Shown here piece by piece: positions 55,281-64,000 of a stretch of DNA of 64,000 nucleotides. The stretch spans positions 62,001 through 126,000 of the forward strand of contig NZ_FYEE01000006.1 in NCBI RefSeq assembly GCF_900187645.1, written 5' to 3'. Position 1 is the stretch's first letter. Each line of letters starts with the position of its first letter. The DNA comes from Pseudomonas sp. Irchel 3E20 (GTDB taxonomy: Bacteria > Pseudomonadota > Gammaproteobacteria > Pseudomonadales > Pseudomonadaceae). The notes beneath the pieces are model-generated. The model was not told where the DNA came from. It was given only the letters and a program-made list of their open reading frames with translations, and searched no databases. Both the position numbers and the translations under genes were made by a program.

Positions 55281-55948
55281 ACCCCGGCCTCCCCGTCGCC
55301 GATCAGTCGGCCGCGTTGCAAGGTGAGCATGCGGTGGCGCATGCGGGCGATCAGGGCCAGGTCGTGGCTGGCGATCAGCACGCTGGTGCCCAAACGGTTG
55401 ATGTCCTCGAACACCCCCATGATCTCCGCCGCCAGGCGCGGGTCGAGGTTACCGGTGGGTTCGTCCGCCAGCAGCAGGGCCGGGCGGTGGACGATGGCGC
55501 GGGCGATGCCGACGCGCTGTTGCTGGCCGGTGGACAGGTCGCCGGGGTAGAGGTCGGTCTTGTCCGACAGCGCCACGCGCTCCAGGGCCGAATCCACGCG
55601 CTTGGTGATTTCCGCCTTGGACAGGCCCAGGATCTGCAACGGCAGGGCAATGTTGTTGAACACCGTGCGGTCGAACAGCAGTTGATGGTTTTGGAACACC
55701 ACGCCTATCTGCCGACGCAGGTAAGGAATTTGCGCATTGCTGATGGTCGCCAGGTCCTGGCCGGCCAGCAGCAGCTTGCCGGTGGTGGGGCGCTCCATCG
55801 CCAGTAGCAGGCGCAGCAGCGTGCTTTTGCCCGCGCCGGAATGGCCGGTGACAAACAAGAATTCGCCCCGACGTACTCGAAAGCTCAGCTCATGCAAGCC
55901 GACGTGGCCGTTCGGATAGCGTTTACCGACCTGTTCGAATCGAATCAT
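55277..55948 (-). CDS. ftsE: Cell-division ATP-binding protein FtsE
   Basis: This 223-residue ABC ATPase has Walker A VTGHSGAGKSTLLRLL, signature DLSTGQQQRVGIARA (LSTGQ rather than LSGGQ) and Walker B ALLLADEPTGNLD. It drives the FtsX conformational change at the divisome. It overlaps both ftsX and ftsY by 4 bp, so the three are one operon. Confidence 0.96.
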   Translation of the reverse strand: MIRFEQVGKRYPNGHVGLHELSFRVRRGEFLFVTGHSGAGKSTLLRLLLAMERPTTGKLLLAGQDLATISNAQIPYLRRQIGVVFQNHQLLFDRTVFNNIALPLQILGLSKAEITKRVDSALERVALSDKTDLYPGDLSTGQQQRVGIARAIVHRPALLLADEPTGNLDPRLAAEIMGVFEDINRLGTSVLIASHDLALIARMRHRMLTLQRGRLIGDGEAGV

Positions 55949-57417
55949 GAGCGCTCCCGCTCGGCAAACAGTGCCTGGACAAAGGGTTCGGCTTCAAAGG
56001 TGCGCAAATCGTCGATGCCTTCGCCCACGCCTATGTAGCGGATCGGCAGGCCGAACTGCTTGGCCAGGGCGAAAATCACCCCGCCCTTGGCGGTGCCGTC
56101 GAGCTTGGTCAGTGCCAGGCCGGTCAGTTGCACGGTCTGGTGGAATTGCTTGGCCTGGCTGATGGCGTTCTGGCCAGTGCCGGCGTCCAGCACCAGCAGC
56201 ACTTCGTGGGGCGCGTCGGCGTCCAGCTTGCCCATCACCCGGCGCACTTTCTTCAGCTCTTCCATCAGGTTGTCTTTGGTGTGCAGGCGCCCGGCGGTGT
56301 CGGCGATCAGCACGTCGATGCCGCGGGCCTTGGCGGCCTGCACGGCGTCGAAGATCACCGAGGCCGAATCGGCGCCCGTGTGCTGGGCGATCACCGGGAT
56401 CTTGTTGCGCTCCCCCCACACCTGCAATTGCTCCACCGCCGCCGCGCGGAAGGTATCGCCGGCGGCCAGCATGACTTTCTTGCCTTCAAGTTGCAGTTTC
56501 TTCGCCAACTTGCCGATGGTGGTGGTTTTGCCGGCGCCGTTGACGCCCACCACCAGAATCACGAAGGGCTTGGTCTGCGCGCTGATGACCAGCGGTTGCT
56601 CGACCGGTTTGAGCATGTTCGCCAACTCGCCTTGCAGCGACTTGTACAGCGCGTCGGCATCGGCCAACTGCTTGCGGGCGACCTTCTGGGTCAGGCTCTG
56701 GATAATCACCGAAGTGGCTTCGACACCCACGTCTGCGGTCAGCAGGCGGGTTTCGATGTCGTCGAGCAGTTCGTCGTCGATCAGCTTCTTGCCTAGGAAC
56801 AGGCTCGCCATGCCTTCGCCGATGCTGGCGCTGGTTTTCGACAGGCCTTGCTTGAGGCGGGCGAAGAAGCCGACCTTGTTCTCTTGCACCGCAACCGGTG
56901 CAGGCTCGCTGACAACGGGCAGCGATTCAACGATAGGTTCCACCGGGGTTGGCGCGGGCGCAACGGCCAACGCAGCGATGACCGGCTCCGGCTCGTGCGG
57001 GATCTCGACGACGGGCTCTGGCGCAGGCACGTGCTCGGCCACCGGCAGTTGCTCCACCGCTTGCTGGGTGGCGGTCGGGGCGGGAATCGGCGGCGTGATG
57101 TGCGGGGCGCAGTCGTCCGGAACCAGCGCCACCGGCTCTTCAGCCACTGGCAGGGTCAACCAGGGCTTGTGTTCGGCAACGGGGGCGGCCTCAGCCAGTG
57201 GCACGGGCTCGGCTACCGGTTGCAGCACCGGTTCGGCCAGCGGCAACACCACCGGCGCCGGGGCCTCGACGGCTGGCGTAGGCTCGGCAATCGGTTCAGG
57301 AGCGGGTTGCGGTTGCTCGCTGACGGCTTCCTGCGGCTTTTTGCGCAGCCATCCGAACAAGCCTTTCTTCTCGCCAGCCGCGGCTGGGGTCTTTTTGTCG
57401 TCGTTGGAACCAAACAT
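55945..57417 (-). CDS. ftsY: Signal recognition particle receptor FtsY
   Basis: This 490-residue GTPase docks SRP-ribosome complexes at the membrane. After a short basic start (about residues 1-30), a ~140-residue acidic Pro/Ala/Val/Glu-rich A domain precedes the NG domain (from about 180). G-domain motifs are VGVNGAGKTTTIGKLAKK, AGDTFRAAAVEQL, DTAGRLHTKDNLMEEL and TKLDGTAKGG, ending GVGEGIDDLRTFEAEPFV. It heads the ftsY-ftsE-ftsX operon. Confidence 0.96.
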   Translation of the reverse strand: MFGSNDDKKTPAAAGEKKGLFGWLRKKPQEAVSEQPQPAPEPIAEPTPAVEAPAPVVLPLAEPVLQPVAEPVPLAEAAPVAEHKPWLTLPVAEEPVALVPDDCAPHITPPIPAPTATQQAVEQLPVAEHVPAPEPVVEIPHEPEPVIAALAVAPAPTPVEPIVESLPVVSEPAPVAVQENKVGFFARLKQGLSKTSASIGEGMASLFLGKKLIDDELLDDIETRLLTADVGVEATSVIIQSLTQKVARKQLADADALYKSLQGELANMLKPVEQPLVISAQTKPFVILVVGVNGAGKTTTIGKLAKKLQLEGKKVMLAAGDTFRAAAVEQLQVWGERNKIPVIAQHTGADSASVIFDAVQAAKARGIDVLIADTAGRLHTKDNLMEELKKVRRVMGKLDADAPHEVLLVLDAGTGQNAISQAKQFHQTVQLTGLALTKLDGTAKGGVIFALAKQFGLPIRYIGVGEGIDDLRTFEAEPFVQALFAERERS

Positions 57418-57823
57418 GGAGGACGGCTATCTCAAGGTGGCGACGCGCCATTGGTGGCGCCCCGGCAAATAACTATTGGATGCGAAACAGACTACGATTA
57501 ACCGAGCTTGTTCACGCGCAAAATGTTGTCAAAACGCCCAAGGCATCCGAAAGAGCGCTTCTACACTGAACTGGAACGGCAAAATCGGCGAAAAAACGCA
57601 GTTTAGCTGATAAAACCAGGCTTTTTGCCGCTAACCCATGCAACCTTCTCAAGCACACTCTGATTCATCAGAGGCCTGATAGGCGTGGCCGCCAGTAAAA
57701 CGGATCAGTATCCTAGGGCGTGTCATGCGTCATTACCAGTACCGCTCAAGAATGATGGCATGCCCAACCTCCTCGTCCGCTGCCCCGACCATCACGCGGG
57801 CAGCCCAACAGGTTAAAAAACGA
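57418..57823. other. 406-bp divergent intergenic region, ftsY / M16 peptidase
   Basis: No gene is supported here. The left 150 bp would hold the ftsY promoter, the right part that of the M16 operon. A TTGACA (minus strand, about 57533) and TATCCT (plus strand, about 57711) are seen, but neither has a well-spaced partner. A small dyad TCTGAT-N2-ATCAGA lies at 57659-57672. Confidence 0.4.
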
Positions 57824-59179
57824 ATGAATGCTCTAGCCCGCCGCGCCGCAGGCCTGCTGCTCAGCACAGTTTGCCTGCCCTTTGCAGCCCTGGCTGCCGA
57901 CCCGCAACCGACCCACGAATTCACCCTCGATAACGGCCTCAAAGTGGTCGTGCGCGAAGACCATCGCGCGCCGGTGGTGGTGTCCCAGGTCTGGTACAAG
58001 GTTGGCTCCAGCTACGAAACCCCGGGCCAGACCGGCCTGTCCCATGCCCTGGAACACATGATGTTCAAGGGCAGCAACAAGGTCGGCCCCGGCGAAGCCT
58101 CGTTGATCCTGCGCGACCTCGGCGCCGAGGAAAACGCCTTCACCAGCGACGATTACACCGCGTACTACCAGGTACTGGCGCGCGATCGCCTGCCCGTGGC
58201 CTTCGAGCTTGAAGCCGACCGCATGGCCAGCCTGCGCCTGCCACCGGAGGAGTTCAGCAAGGAGATCGAAGTCATCAAGGAAGAGCGCCGCCTGCGCACC
58301 GATGACAAGCCGATGTCCAAGGCCTACGAGCGCTTCAAGGCCCTGGCTTACCCGGCCAGCGGCTACCACACGCCCACCATTGGCTGGATGGCCGACCTGG
58401 ACCGCATGAGCGTGCAGGAGCTGCGTCACTGGTACGAAACCTGGTACACGCCCAACAACGCCACCCTGGTGGTGGTCGGCGATGTCACCCCGGACGAGGT
58501 CAAGACCCTGGCCCAGCGCTATTTCGGCCCGATCCCCAAGCGTGACCTGCCATCGGCGAAAATCCCCCTGGAACTGGCCGAACCCGGCGAGCGCCAGATC
58601 ACCCTGCATGTGCAGACCCAGCTGCCGAGCCTGATGCTGGGTTTCAACGTACCCAGCCTGGCCACCACCGACGACAAGCGCTCGGTTCACGCCCTGCGCC
58701 TGATCTCGGCGCTGCTCGACGGCGGTTACAGCGCACGCATCCCGAGCCAGCTCGAACGCGGCGAAGAAGTGGTGTCCGGTGGCTCATCGAACTACGACGC
58801 CTACACCCGCGGCGACAGCCTGTTCATGCTCACCGCCACGCCCAATACCCAGAAGCAAAAAACCCTGGCCCAGGCCGACGCGGGCCTGTGGCGCCTGCTT
58901 GAACAACTGAAAACCACCCCACCCACCGCCGAAGAACTGGAGCGTGTGCGCGCCCAGGTTATCGCCGGGCTGGTCTACGAGCGCGACTCGATCACCAGCC
59001 AGGCCACCGCCATCGGCCAACTGGAAACCGTCGGCCTGTCGTGGAGGCTGATGGACACCGAATTGGCCGAGCTGCAAAGCGTAACCCCGGACGACATCCA
59101 GAAAGCCGCCCGCACCTACTTCACTCGCGAACGTCTCAGCGTTGCGCATGTACTGCCCGAGGAGACTACCCATGAGTGA
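57824..59179 (+). CDS. M16 zinc metallopeptidase, catalytic partner
   Basis: This 451-residue exported peptidase has signal peptide MNALARRAAGLLLSTVCLPF-AALA and an intact inverse zinc motif His74-x-x-Glu77-His78 (GLSHALEHMM), with the downstream glutamate in LGAEENAFTSDDY. It resembles the bacterial relatives of the mitochondrial processing peptidase beta subunit. ATG 57824 begins the signal peptide; the frame is open upstream to 57725 without a better start. It overlaps the next M16 gene by 8 bp, implying a heterodimer. Confidence 0.9.
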   Translation: MNALARRAAGLLLSTVCLPFAALAADPQPTHEFTLDNGLKVVVREDHRAPVVVSQVWYKVGSSYETPGQTGLSHALEHMMFKGSNKVGPGEASLILRDLGAEENAFTSDDYTAYYQVLARDRLPVAFELEADRMASLRLPPEEFSKEIEVIKEERRLRTDDKPMSKAYERFKALAYPASGYHTPTIGWMADLDRMSVQELRHWYETWYTPNNATLVVVGDVTPDEVKTLAQRYFGPIPKRDLPSAKIPLELAEPGERQITLHVQTQLPSLMLGFNVPSLATTDDKRSVHALRLISALLDGGYSARIPSQLERGEEVVSGGSSNYDAYTRGDSLFMLTATPNTQKQKTLAQADAGLWRLLEQLKTTPPTAEELERVRAQVIAGLVYERDSITSQATAIGQLETVGLSWRLMDTELAELQSVTPDDIQKAARTYFTRERLSVAHVLPEETTHE

Positions 59180-60665
59180 GCGTAAATCCCCTGCCAAGGC
59201 TCTGATCGTACTGGTGGCCGTGGTGCTGCTCGGCGCGGCCGGCTTCTATTACCTCAACCGCGCGGGCGACACCGTCGCCAGCCCCGCGCTGGACAAGGCC
59301 CAAACCACCAAGACCCTGCAATCGCTGGCCGAACTGGATGGCAAGGCGCCAAGCCGGCGCAGCTTGAACGTGCAAGCCTGGAACACCACCGAAGGCGCCC
59401 GGGTGCTGTTCGTCGAGGCCCGTGAGTTGCCGATGTTCGACCTGCGCTTGATCTTCGCCGCCGGCAGCAGCCAGGACGGCGCGACACCCGGCGTGGCCAT
59501 GCTGACCAACGCCATGCTCAACGAAGGTGTGGCGGGCAAGGACGTCGGTGCGATTGCCGAAGGCTTCGAGGGCCTGGGCGCGGATTTCGGCAACGGTTCC
59601 TATAAGGACATGGCCGTCGCCTCCCTGCGCAGCCTGAGTGCCAGCGACAAACGCGAACCGGCCCTGGCGCTGTTCGCCGAAGTCGTCGGCAAGCCGACCT
59701 TCCCCGCCGATGCCCTGGCACGCATCAAGAACCAGGTGCTGGCCGGCTTCGAGTACCAGAAGCAGAACCCCGGCAAACTGGCGAGCCTGGAACTGATGAG
59801 CCGCCTCTACGGCGACCACCCTTACGCCCACCCCAGCGAAGGCACGGAGCAAAGCATCCCGCCCATCAGCCTGGCGCAGTTGCAAGCGTTCCACGAAAAA
59901 GCCTACGCGGCCGGCAACGTGGTGATTGCCCTGGTGGGCGACTTGTCCCGCAGCGACGCCGAAGCCATCGCCGCCCAGGTGTCCGCTGCCCTGCCTAAAG
60001 GTCCGGCCCTGGCGAAAATCCCGGAACCGGTGCAGCCCAAGGCCAGCATTGGCCATATCGAATACCCGTCCAAACAGACTCACCTGCTGCTCGCCCAACT
60101 GGGCATCGACCGCGCCGACCCGGATTACGCGGCCCTGTCCCTGGGCAACCAGATCCTGGGCGGCGGCGGGTTCGGCACGCGCCTGATGACCGAAGTGCGG
60201 GAAAAACGCGGCCTGACCTACGGCGTCTACTCCGGTTTCAGCCCGATGCAGGCCCGCGGCCCGTTCAACATCAACCTGCAGACCCGCGCCGAAATGAGCG
60301 AAGGCACCCTCAAACTGGTGCAGGACGTACTGGCCGACTACCTGAAAACCGGCCCCACCCAGAAAGAACTCGACGACGCCAAGCGTGAGCTGGCGGGCAG
60401 CTTCCCGCTGTCCACCGCCAGCAACGCCGACATCGTCAGCCAGTTGGGCGCCATGGGGTTCTACAACTTGCCGTTGAGCTATCTGGAAGACTTCATGCAA
60501 CAATCCCAGGCCCTGACCGTCGAGCAGGTCAAAACGGCGCTCAACAAACACCTGAGCGCCGACAAAATGGTGATCGTCACCGCCGGCCCGACCGTTGCAC
60601 AGAAGCCGTTACCGGCCCCTACTGATAAACCTGCCGAGCAGCCGCTCGGGGTTCCGGAGCATTAA
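59172..60665 (+). CDS. M16-family protein lacking the zinc motif (partner subunit)
   Basis: This 497-residue protein has an N-terminal anchor (ALIVLVAVVLLGAAGFYYL) and the two M16 halves. At the position of HxxEH it reads MLTNAMLNEGV, so it cannot bind zinc. The substrate-binding motif FGTRLMTEVREKRGLTYGVY is kept. This division of labour matches alpha/beta-type M16 pairs. It is coupled upstream to the active subunit and downstream to rsmD (1-bp overlap, TAATG). Confidence 0.9.
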   Translation: MSERKSPAKALIVLVAVVLLGAAGFYYLNRAGDTVASPALDKAQTTKTLQSLAELDGKAPSRRSLNVQAWNTTEGARVLFVEARELPMFDLRLIFAAGSSQDGATPGVAMLTNAMLNEGVAGKDVGAIAEGFEGLGADFGNGSYKDMAVASLRSLSASDKREPALALFAEVVGKPTFPADALARIKNQVLAGFEYQKQNPGKLASLELMSRLYGDHPYAHPSEGTEQSIPPISLAQLQAFHEKAYAAGNVVIALVGDLSRSDAEAIAAQVSAALPKGPALAKIPEPVQPKASIGHIEYPSKQTHLLLAQLGIDRADPDYAALSLGNQILGGGGFGTRLMTEVREKRGLTYGVYSGFSPMQARGPFNINLQTRAEMSEGTLKLVQDVLADYLKTGPTQKELDDAKRELAGSFPLSTASNADIVSQLGAMGFYNLPLSYLEDFMQQSQALTVEQVKTALNKHLSADKMVIVTAGPTVAQKPLPAPTDKPAEQPLGVPEH

Positions 60666-61276
60666 TGGCCCGTCCCACCAAGAAACCCGTCCACAACGTC
60701 CATAACGGCGTGAACCAACTGCGCATCATCGGCGGCGAATGGCGCAGCCGTCGCTTGAGCTTTCCCGACGCCCCGGGCCTGCGCCCAACGCCGGACCGCG
60801 TGCGCGAAACGCTGTTCAACTGGCTCGCCCCTTACGTGGCCGGGGCCAAGGTGTTGGACCCGTTCGCCGGCAGCGGCGCGCTGTTCCTAGAAGCCCTGTC
60901 CCGTGGCGCGGCCATGGGCCAGGCGCTGGATAGCAGCAACATCGCCGTCTCCAGCCTGCGCGAGCACCTGGGCACCCTGCGTTGCAGCGTCGGCCAGGTG
61001 CAGACCGCCGACGCTCTGCGCTACCTGGAAACCCAGCCCGCCATCGCCTTCGACCTGGTGTTCCTCGACCCGCCGTTCAACCAGAACCTGCTGCCCGCCA
61101 CCTGCGCCCTGCTCGAAGAGCGCCAGTGGCTGGCGGACGAAGCCTGGGTCTACACCGAAAGCGAAGCGCCACCGTCGAGCCTGGGCCTGCCGGGCAACTG
61201 GCGCCTGCATCGCGAACAGAAGTCCGGGCGCGTCTACTACGCCTTGTGGCAACGTATGGCGCAGGCGGTCGGCTGA
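60665..61276 (+). CDS. rsmD: 16S rRNA (guanine-966-N2)-methyltransferase RsmD
   Basis: This 203-residue methyltransferase has RIIGGEWRSRRLSFP, the SAM motif VLDPFAGSGALFLEALSRGA and the catalytic DPPF in DLVFLDPPFNQN. It acts on 16S rRNA within the assembled 30S subunit. It is the third gene of the M16 operon. Confidence 0.94.
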   Translation: MARPTKKPVHNVHNGVNQLRIIGGEWRSRRLSFPDAPGLRPTPDRVRETLFNWLAPYVAGAKVLDPFAGSGALFLEALSRGAAMGQALDSSNIAVSSLREHLGTLRCSVGQVQTADALRYLETQPAIAFDLVFLDPPFNQNLLPATCALLEERQWLADEAWVYTESEAPPSSLGLPGNWRLHREQKSGRVYYALWQRMAQAVG

Positions 61277-61332
61277 CCGACCGTGTAACAAGGTGCGCAG
61301 CCACACTGCGCACCGCTGCTACGAGACCCTCC

Positions 61333-62331
61333 GTGCCGACACCGCCGAACCACTTCACGCCCGCCCCAGGCCTGCGCAACCCGCACCTGCAAACCCTGTG
61401 GGGGCCGCTGTGGCGCAAAACCGTCCATTTAGAACGCCAGCGCGAACGCCTATGGCTTGAGGATGGCGACTTCCTCGACCTCGACTGGCACGGCCCCCAC
61501 GAACTGGAAACCCCACTGGTACTGGTGCTGCACGGCCTCACCGGGTCGTCGAACTCGCCTTATGTCGCCGGCCTGCAACAGGCCCTTGCCGCCCAGGGCT
61601 GGGCCAGCGTGGCGCTGAACTGGCGTGGGTGTTCGGGGGAGCCCAACCTGCTAGCGCGCAGCTACCATTCCGGCGCCAGCGAAGACCTCGCCGCGGTGAT
61701 CCGCCACTTACGGGCCAAGCGCCCCAGCGCGCCGCTGCACGGAGTCGGTTACTCCCTGGGCGGCAATGTGCTGCTCAAACACTTGGGGGAAACCGGCGAG
61801 GACAGCGGCTTGCAGAGCGCGGTGGCGGTGTCGGTGCCGTTTCGCCTCGACCAATGCGCCGACCGCATCGGCCAGGGATTTTCGCGGGTCTACCAGGCCC
61901 ATTTCATGCGCGAAATGCTCGCCTACATCAAAAACAAGCAGCGCCAGTTCCAGCACGACGGCCGCCACGAAGGCCTGGCCACCCTGCAAGGGCTCGGCTC
62001 GCTGAGCAACCTGCGTACCTTTTGGGACTTCGATGGCCGCGTCACCGCGCCGCTGCACGGCTACCGCGATGCCGACGACTACTATCGGCGCGCCTCCAGC
62101 CGCTACTTCCTCGCTACCATCACCACGCCGACCCTGATGATCCAGGCCGCCGACGACCCGTTCGTGTTCCCCCACAGCCTGCCCGACGCCAGCGAGCTGG
62201 CACCCGGCACGCAATGGGAGCTACACGCGCACGGTGGCCATGTGGGGTTCGTTGACGGCACCCTGCGCCGCCCCGGCTACTACCTGGAGCGGCGCATACC
62301 GCAATGGCTGGCGCAGGGGGCGGGGCAATAA
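61333..62331 (+). CDS. YheT-family alpha/beta hydrolase
   Basis: This 332-residue hydrolase starts with GTG 61333 (VPTPPNHFTPAPGLRNPHLQ), as no ATG exists near the family's N-terminus. HGLTGSSNSPYV forms the oxyanion loop, the nucleophile Ser sits in GVGYSLGGNVLLKHLG, the Asp in MIQAADDPFVFP and the His in HGGHVGFVDG. The natural ester substrate is unknown. It lies 56 bp after rsmD. Confidence 0.88.
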   Translation: MPTPPNHFTPAPGLRNPHLQTLWGPLWRKTVHLERQRERLWLEDGDFLDLDWHGPHELETPLVLVLHGLTGSSNSPYVAGLQQALAAQGWASVALNWRGCSGEPNLLARSYHSGASEDLAAVIRHLRAKRPSAPLHGVGYSLGGNVLLKHLGETGEDSGLQSAVAVSVPFRLDQCADRIGQGFSRVYQAHFMREMLAYIKNKQRQFQHDGRHEGLATLQGLGSLSNLRTFWDFDGRVTAPLHGYRDADDYYRRASSRYFLATITTPTLMIQAADDPFVFPHSLPDASELAPGTQWELHAHGGHVGFVDGTLRRPGYYLERRIPQWLAQGAGQ

Positions 62332-62379
62332 ACGAGGAAGGCCCGGCCGGCTCCCACAGGGGCCGGTGGTGTACGGCCG

Positions 62380-63234
62380 TCAAGCGCCCTTGGCGACTTC
62401 CCGTGCAGGGTCGGTGATCCACTCACTCCACGAGCCGGCATACAACTGCGCCAGCGGATAGCCCGCCAGGCACAGGGCGAAGAGGTTGTGGCACGCCGTC
62501 ACGCCGGAACCGCAATAGGCCACCAGTTCGCTCACTGGCCGCTCGCCCAGGTGGGCGGCGAAGCGCTGCTGGAGGGCCTGCGCACTGAGGAAGCGGCCAT
62601 CGCTGCCCAGGTTGTCGGTGAACACCGCGCAGTGGGCACCGGGAATGTGCCCGGCCACCGGGTCGATGGGCTCCACTTCACCGCGAAAACGCGCCTCGGC
62701 GCGGGCATCGAGCAAGGTCAAGGCCGGGTCGCCGAGGCGTTGTTGCAGTTGCTCGGCGCTGAGCAGCAGGCTGTTGTCCGGTGTGCCGGCAAAGTTGCCA
62801 ACACCCTGGCGCGGCGCGTCGAGGCTCAAGGGCAGGCCGGCCGCGTGCCAAGCCTTGAGGCCGCCATCGAGGATAAACACCCCGTCGCGCTTGCCCAGCC
62901 AGGCCAACAGCCACCAGGCGCGGGCGGCGAAGGCACCGGGGCCGTCGTCGTACAGCACGATGTCGCTGTCGTCATTCACGCCCCAGGCTTGCAGGCGCTC
63001 CACCAGGGCCTGCGGCTCGGGCAACGGGTGGCGCCCGGTCACGCCTTTGCTCACCCGGCCACTGAGGTCGCGCTCCAGGTCCGCGAACGAGGCCCCGGCG
63101 ATATGCCCTTGGGCATAGCTGCGCTGGCCGTAGTCGAGGTCATCCAGGGCAAAGCGGCAATCGAGAAGCACCAGGTTCGGCTGGTCTTTCTTGCCGTCCA
63201 GGTCTTGCGGGCTGATGAGTTGCGCAATCGGCAT
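62380..63234 (-). CDS. Mercaptopyruvate/thiosulfate sulfurtransferase (SseA-like)
   Basis: This 284-residue protein has two rhodanese domains. The C-terminal one carries the active-site loop AYCGSGVTACHN, and the CGSGVT sequence favours 3-mercaptopyruvate as substrate. The N-terminal domain (LVLLDCRFALDD...HIAGASFADLERDL) is the structural copy. Cytosolic sulfur transfer or cyanide detoxification is likely. It converges with the hydrolase gene. Confidence 0.9.
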   Translation of the reverse strand: MPIAQLISPQDLDGKKDQPNLVLLDCRFALDDLDYGQRSYAQGHIAGASFADLERDLSGRVSKGVTGRHPLPEPQALVERLQAWGVNDDSDIVLYDDGPGAFAARAWWLLAWLGKRDGVFILDGGLKAWHAAGLPLSLDAPRQGVGNFAGTPDNSLLLSAEQLQQRLGDPALTLLDARAEARFRGEVEPIDPVAGHIPGAHCAVFTDNLGSDGRFLSAQALQQRFAAHLGERPVSELVAYCGSGVTACHNLFALCLAGYPLAQLYAGSWSEWITDPAREVAKGA

Positions 63235-63267
63235 AACAGGCTCCCGTGAGTTAAGGCTCAGGCCATC

Positions 63268-63936
63268 CTACAGTTCTTCCAGCGCCTGCCCCAGCGGCAC
63301 GTAGTACTCCTCAAAAAGCGCGTCCACCGCGTCCCGTGCCTGCTCGGTGACGAAACCGGCCTCCAGCACCAGCACCTGATAAACCCCGCGCTTGATCGCT
63401 TCTTCGCTCAGGTGCGTGGAGTTTTCCCGGGTGGTGCACAAAAACCGCACCCAGGACGTGAGGATGATCCAGGCGTTGAGGGTCAGGGACTCGATCTGCA
63501 CCTTGTCCATCGCCAGGATGCCGGCGGCGACAAAGCCTTCGTAGATGGCGCGACCCTGGATCAGGCAACGCTGGGAGAAACGCCGGTAGCGCATGGCCAG
63601 GTCCGCGTCGCTGTCGAGCAAATGCTCCAGGTCGCGGTGCAGGAAGCGGTAGCGCCACATCGCCGCCAACAGAGCCTGCAAGTAGAAGCGCTTGTCTTCG
63701 ACCGTCGCCGCGCGGCCCTGGGGCGGGCGCAGGAAGCTGTCCACCAGGCTTTCGTACTCGCTGAACAGCACGGCGATAATCGCCTGCTTGTTGGGGAAGT
63801 GGTAATAGAGGTTGCCCGGGGAAATTTCCATGTGGGCGGCGATGTGGTTGGTGCTGACGCTGCGCTCGCCCTGCTGGTTGAACAGCTCCAGGCTATTCTG
63901 GACGATGCGCTCGCTGGTTTTTATGCGTGGGGCCAT
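63268..63936 (-). CDS. TetR-family transcriptional regulator
   Basis: This 222-residue repressor-type protein has the TetR helix-turn-helix IVQNSLELFNQQGERSVSTN and HMEISPGNLYYHFPNKQAII (residues ~10-55), followed by a helical ligand domain. ATG 63936 is taken over an upstream TTG. The regulated genes and ligand are unknown. It lies 33 bp upstream of the sulfurtransferase gene on the same strand and may share its transcript. Confidence 0.88.
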   Translation of the reverse strand: MAPRIKTSERIVQNSLELFNQQGERSVSTNHIAAHMEISPGNLYYHFPNKQAIIAVLFSEYESLVDSFLRPPQGRAATVEDKRFYLQALLAAMWRYRFLHRDLEHLLDSDADLAMRYRRFSQRCLIQGRAIYEGFVAAGILAMDKVQIESLTLNAWIILTSWVRFLCTTRENSTHLSEEAIKRGVYQVLVLEAGFVTEQARDAVDALFEEYYVPLGQALEEL

Positions 63937-64000
63937 GGGCAAGGGCTTTAATTCAGAGTGCGTTGGCGAGCATCTTACGGCCTAACCGCTTGTGGATAAA

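Noticed and set aside
63937..64000. A further gene at the right edge
   Set aside because: Only 64 bases remain beyond the TetR gene, with no start codon and ribosome site that can be supported.

Overview
The window looks like part of the chromosome of a fluorescent Pseudomonas (P. fluorescens group). It is GC-rich, it carries the typical Pseudomonas REP elements with a 'gtgggagcgagcctgctcgcga'-type core, and its gene order follows what I recall of the P. aeruginosa PAO1 block from about PA0366 to PA0432. It is mostly core housekeeping DNA. There is no prophage, insertion sequence, CRISPR array, tRNA or rRNA. I judged everything by reading the sequence and ran no database search.

Layout. 1-7.7 kb, all on the minus strand: the N-terminal 478 residues of a periplasmic transglutaminase-like protein (cut by the window edge), a formate/nitrite channel, a 1563-residue toxin-like protein and a hot-dog thioesterase. 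7.8-10.5 kb: an SAH riboswitch, ahcY and metF (SAH and methyl-group recycling), interspersed with AGCTTGCAGCTT-type palindromic repeats. 10.5-19.4 kb: a periplasmic binding protein, the RNA helicase rhlE, a yceI-cytochrome b561 pair, a FAD amine-oxidase-like protein with an unusual Lys/Pro/Ala tail, bioA and rsmE.

19.4-24.4 kb is the most variable part. It holds a D-amino-acid catabolic cluster (periplasmic glutamate/aspartate-type binding protein, D-amino-acid dehydrogenase, divergent LysR regulator) resembling the dgu system, then trhA, then a two-gene HEPN/nucleotidyltransferase module. That module resembles a toxin-antitoxin pair. Its own promoter contains a perfect palindrome exactly filling the -35/-10 spacer and a second, partial copy 21 bp downstream. 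I regard this module and its operator as the best candidate for an undescribed system.

24.4-34.3 kb is a reduced Pil-Chp cluster (pilG, pilH, pilI, pilJ, chpA, chpC) that controls type IV pili and has no pilK methyltransferase or chpB methylesterase. 34.5-40.4 kb runs gshB, a tonB3-like gene, algH, ruvX, pyrR, pyrB and pyrC', the last a dihydroorotase homologue without its zinc-binding histidines. 40.5-50 kb holds a TM2 protein, an NlpC/P60 hydrolase and pilT. It continues with yggS-proC-yggT-yggU, metX-metW and DUF4426-rdgB-hemW-DUF3392. 50-57.4 kb holds trmB, thiG, thiS, DUF423, mtgA, rpoH (with a sigma-E/AlgU-type promoter) and ftsY-ftsE-ftsX. 57.8-64 kb holds a paired active/inactive M16 peptidase operon with rsmD, a YheT-type hydrolase, a mercaptopyruvate-type sulfurtransferase and a TetR regulator.

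Functional themes: methionine and SAM cycling (ahcY, metF, metX, metW), pyrimidine synthesis, cell division and secretion (ftsYEX), heat shock (rpoH), and type IV pilus control and retraction (Pil-Chp, pilT, tonB3).
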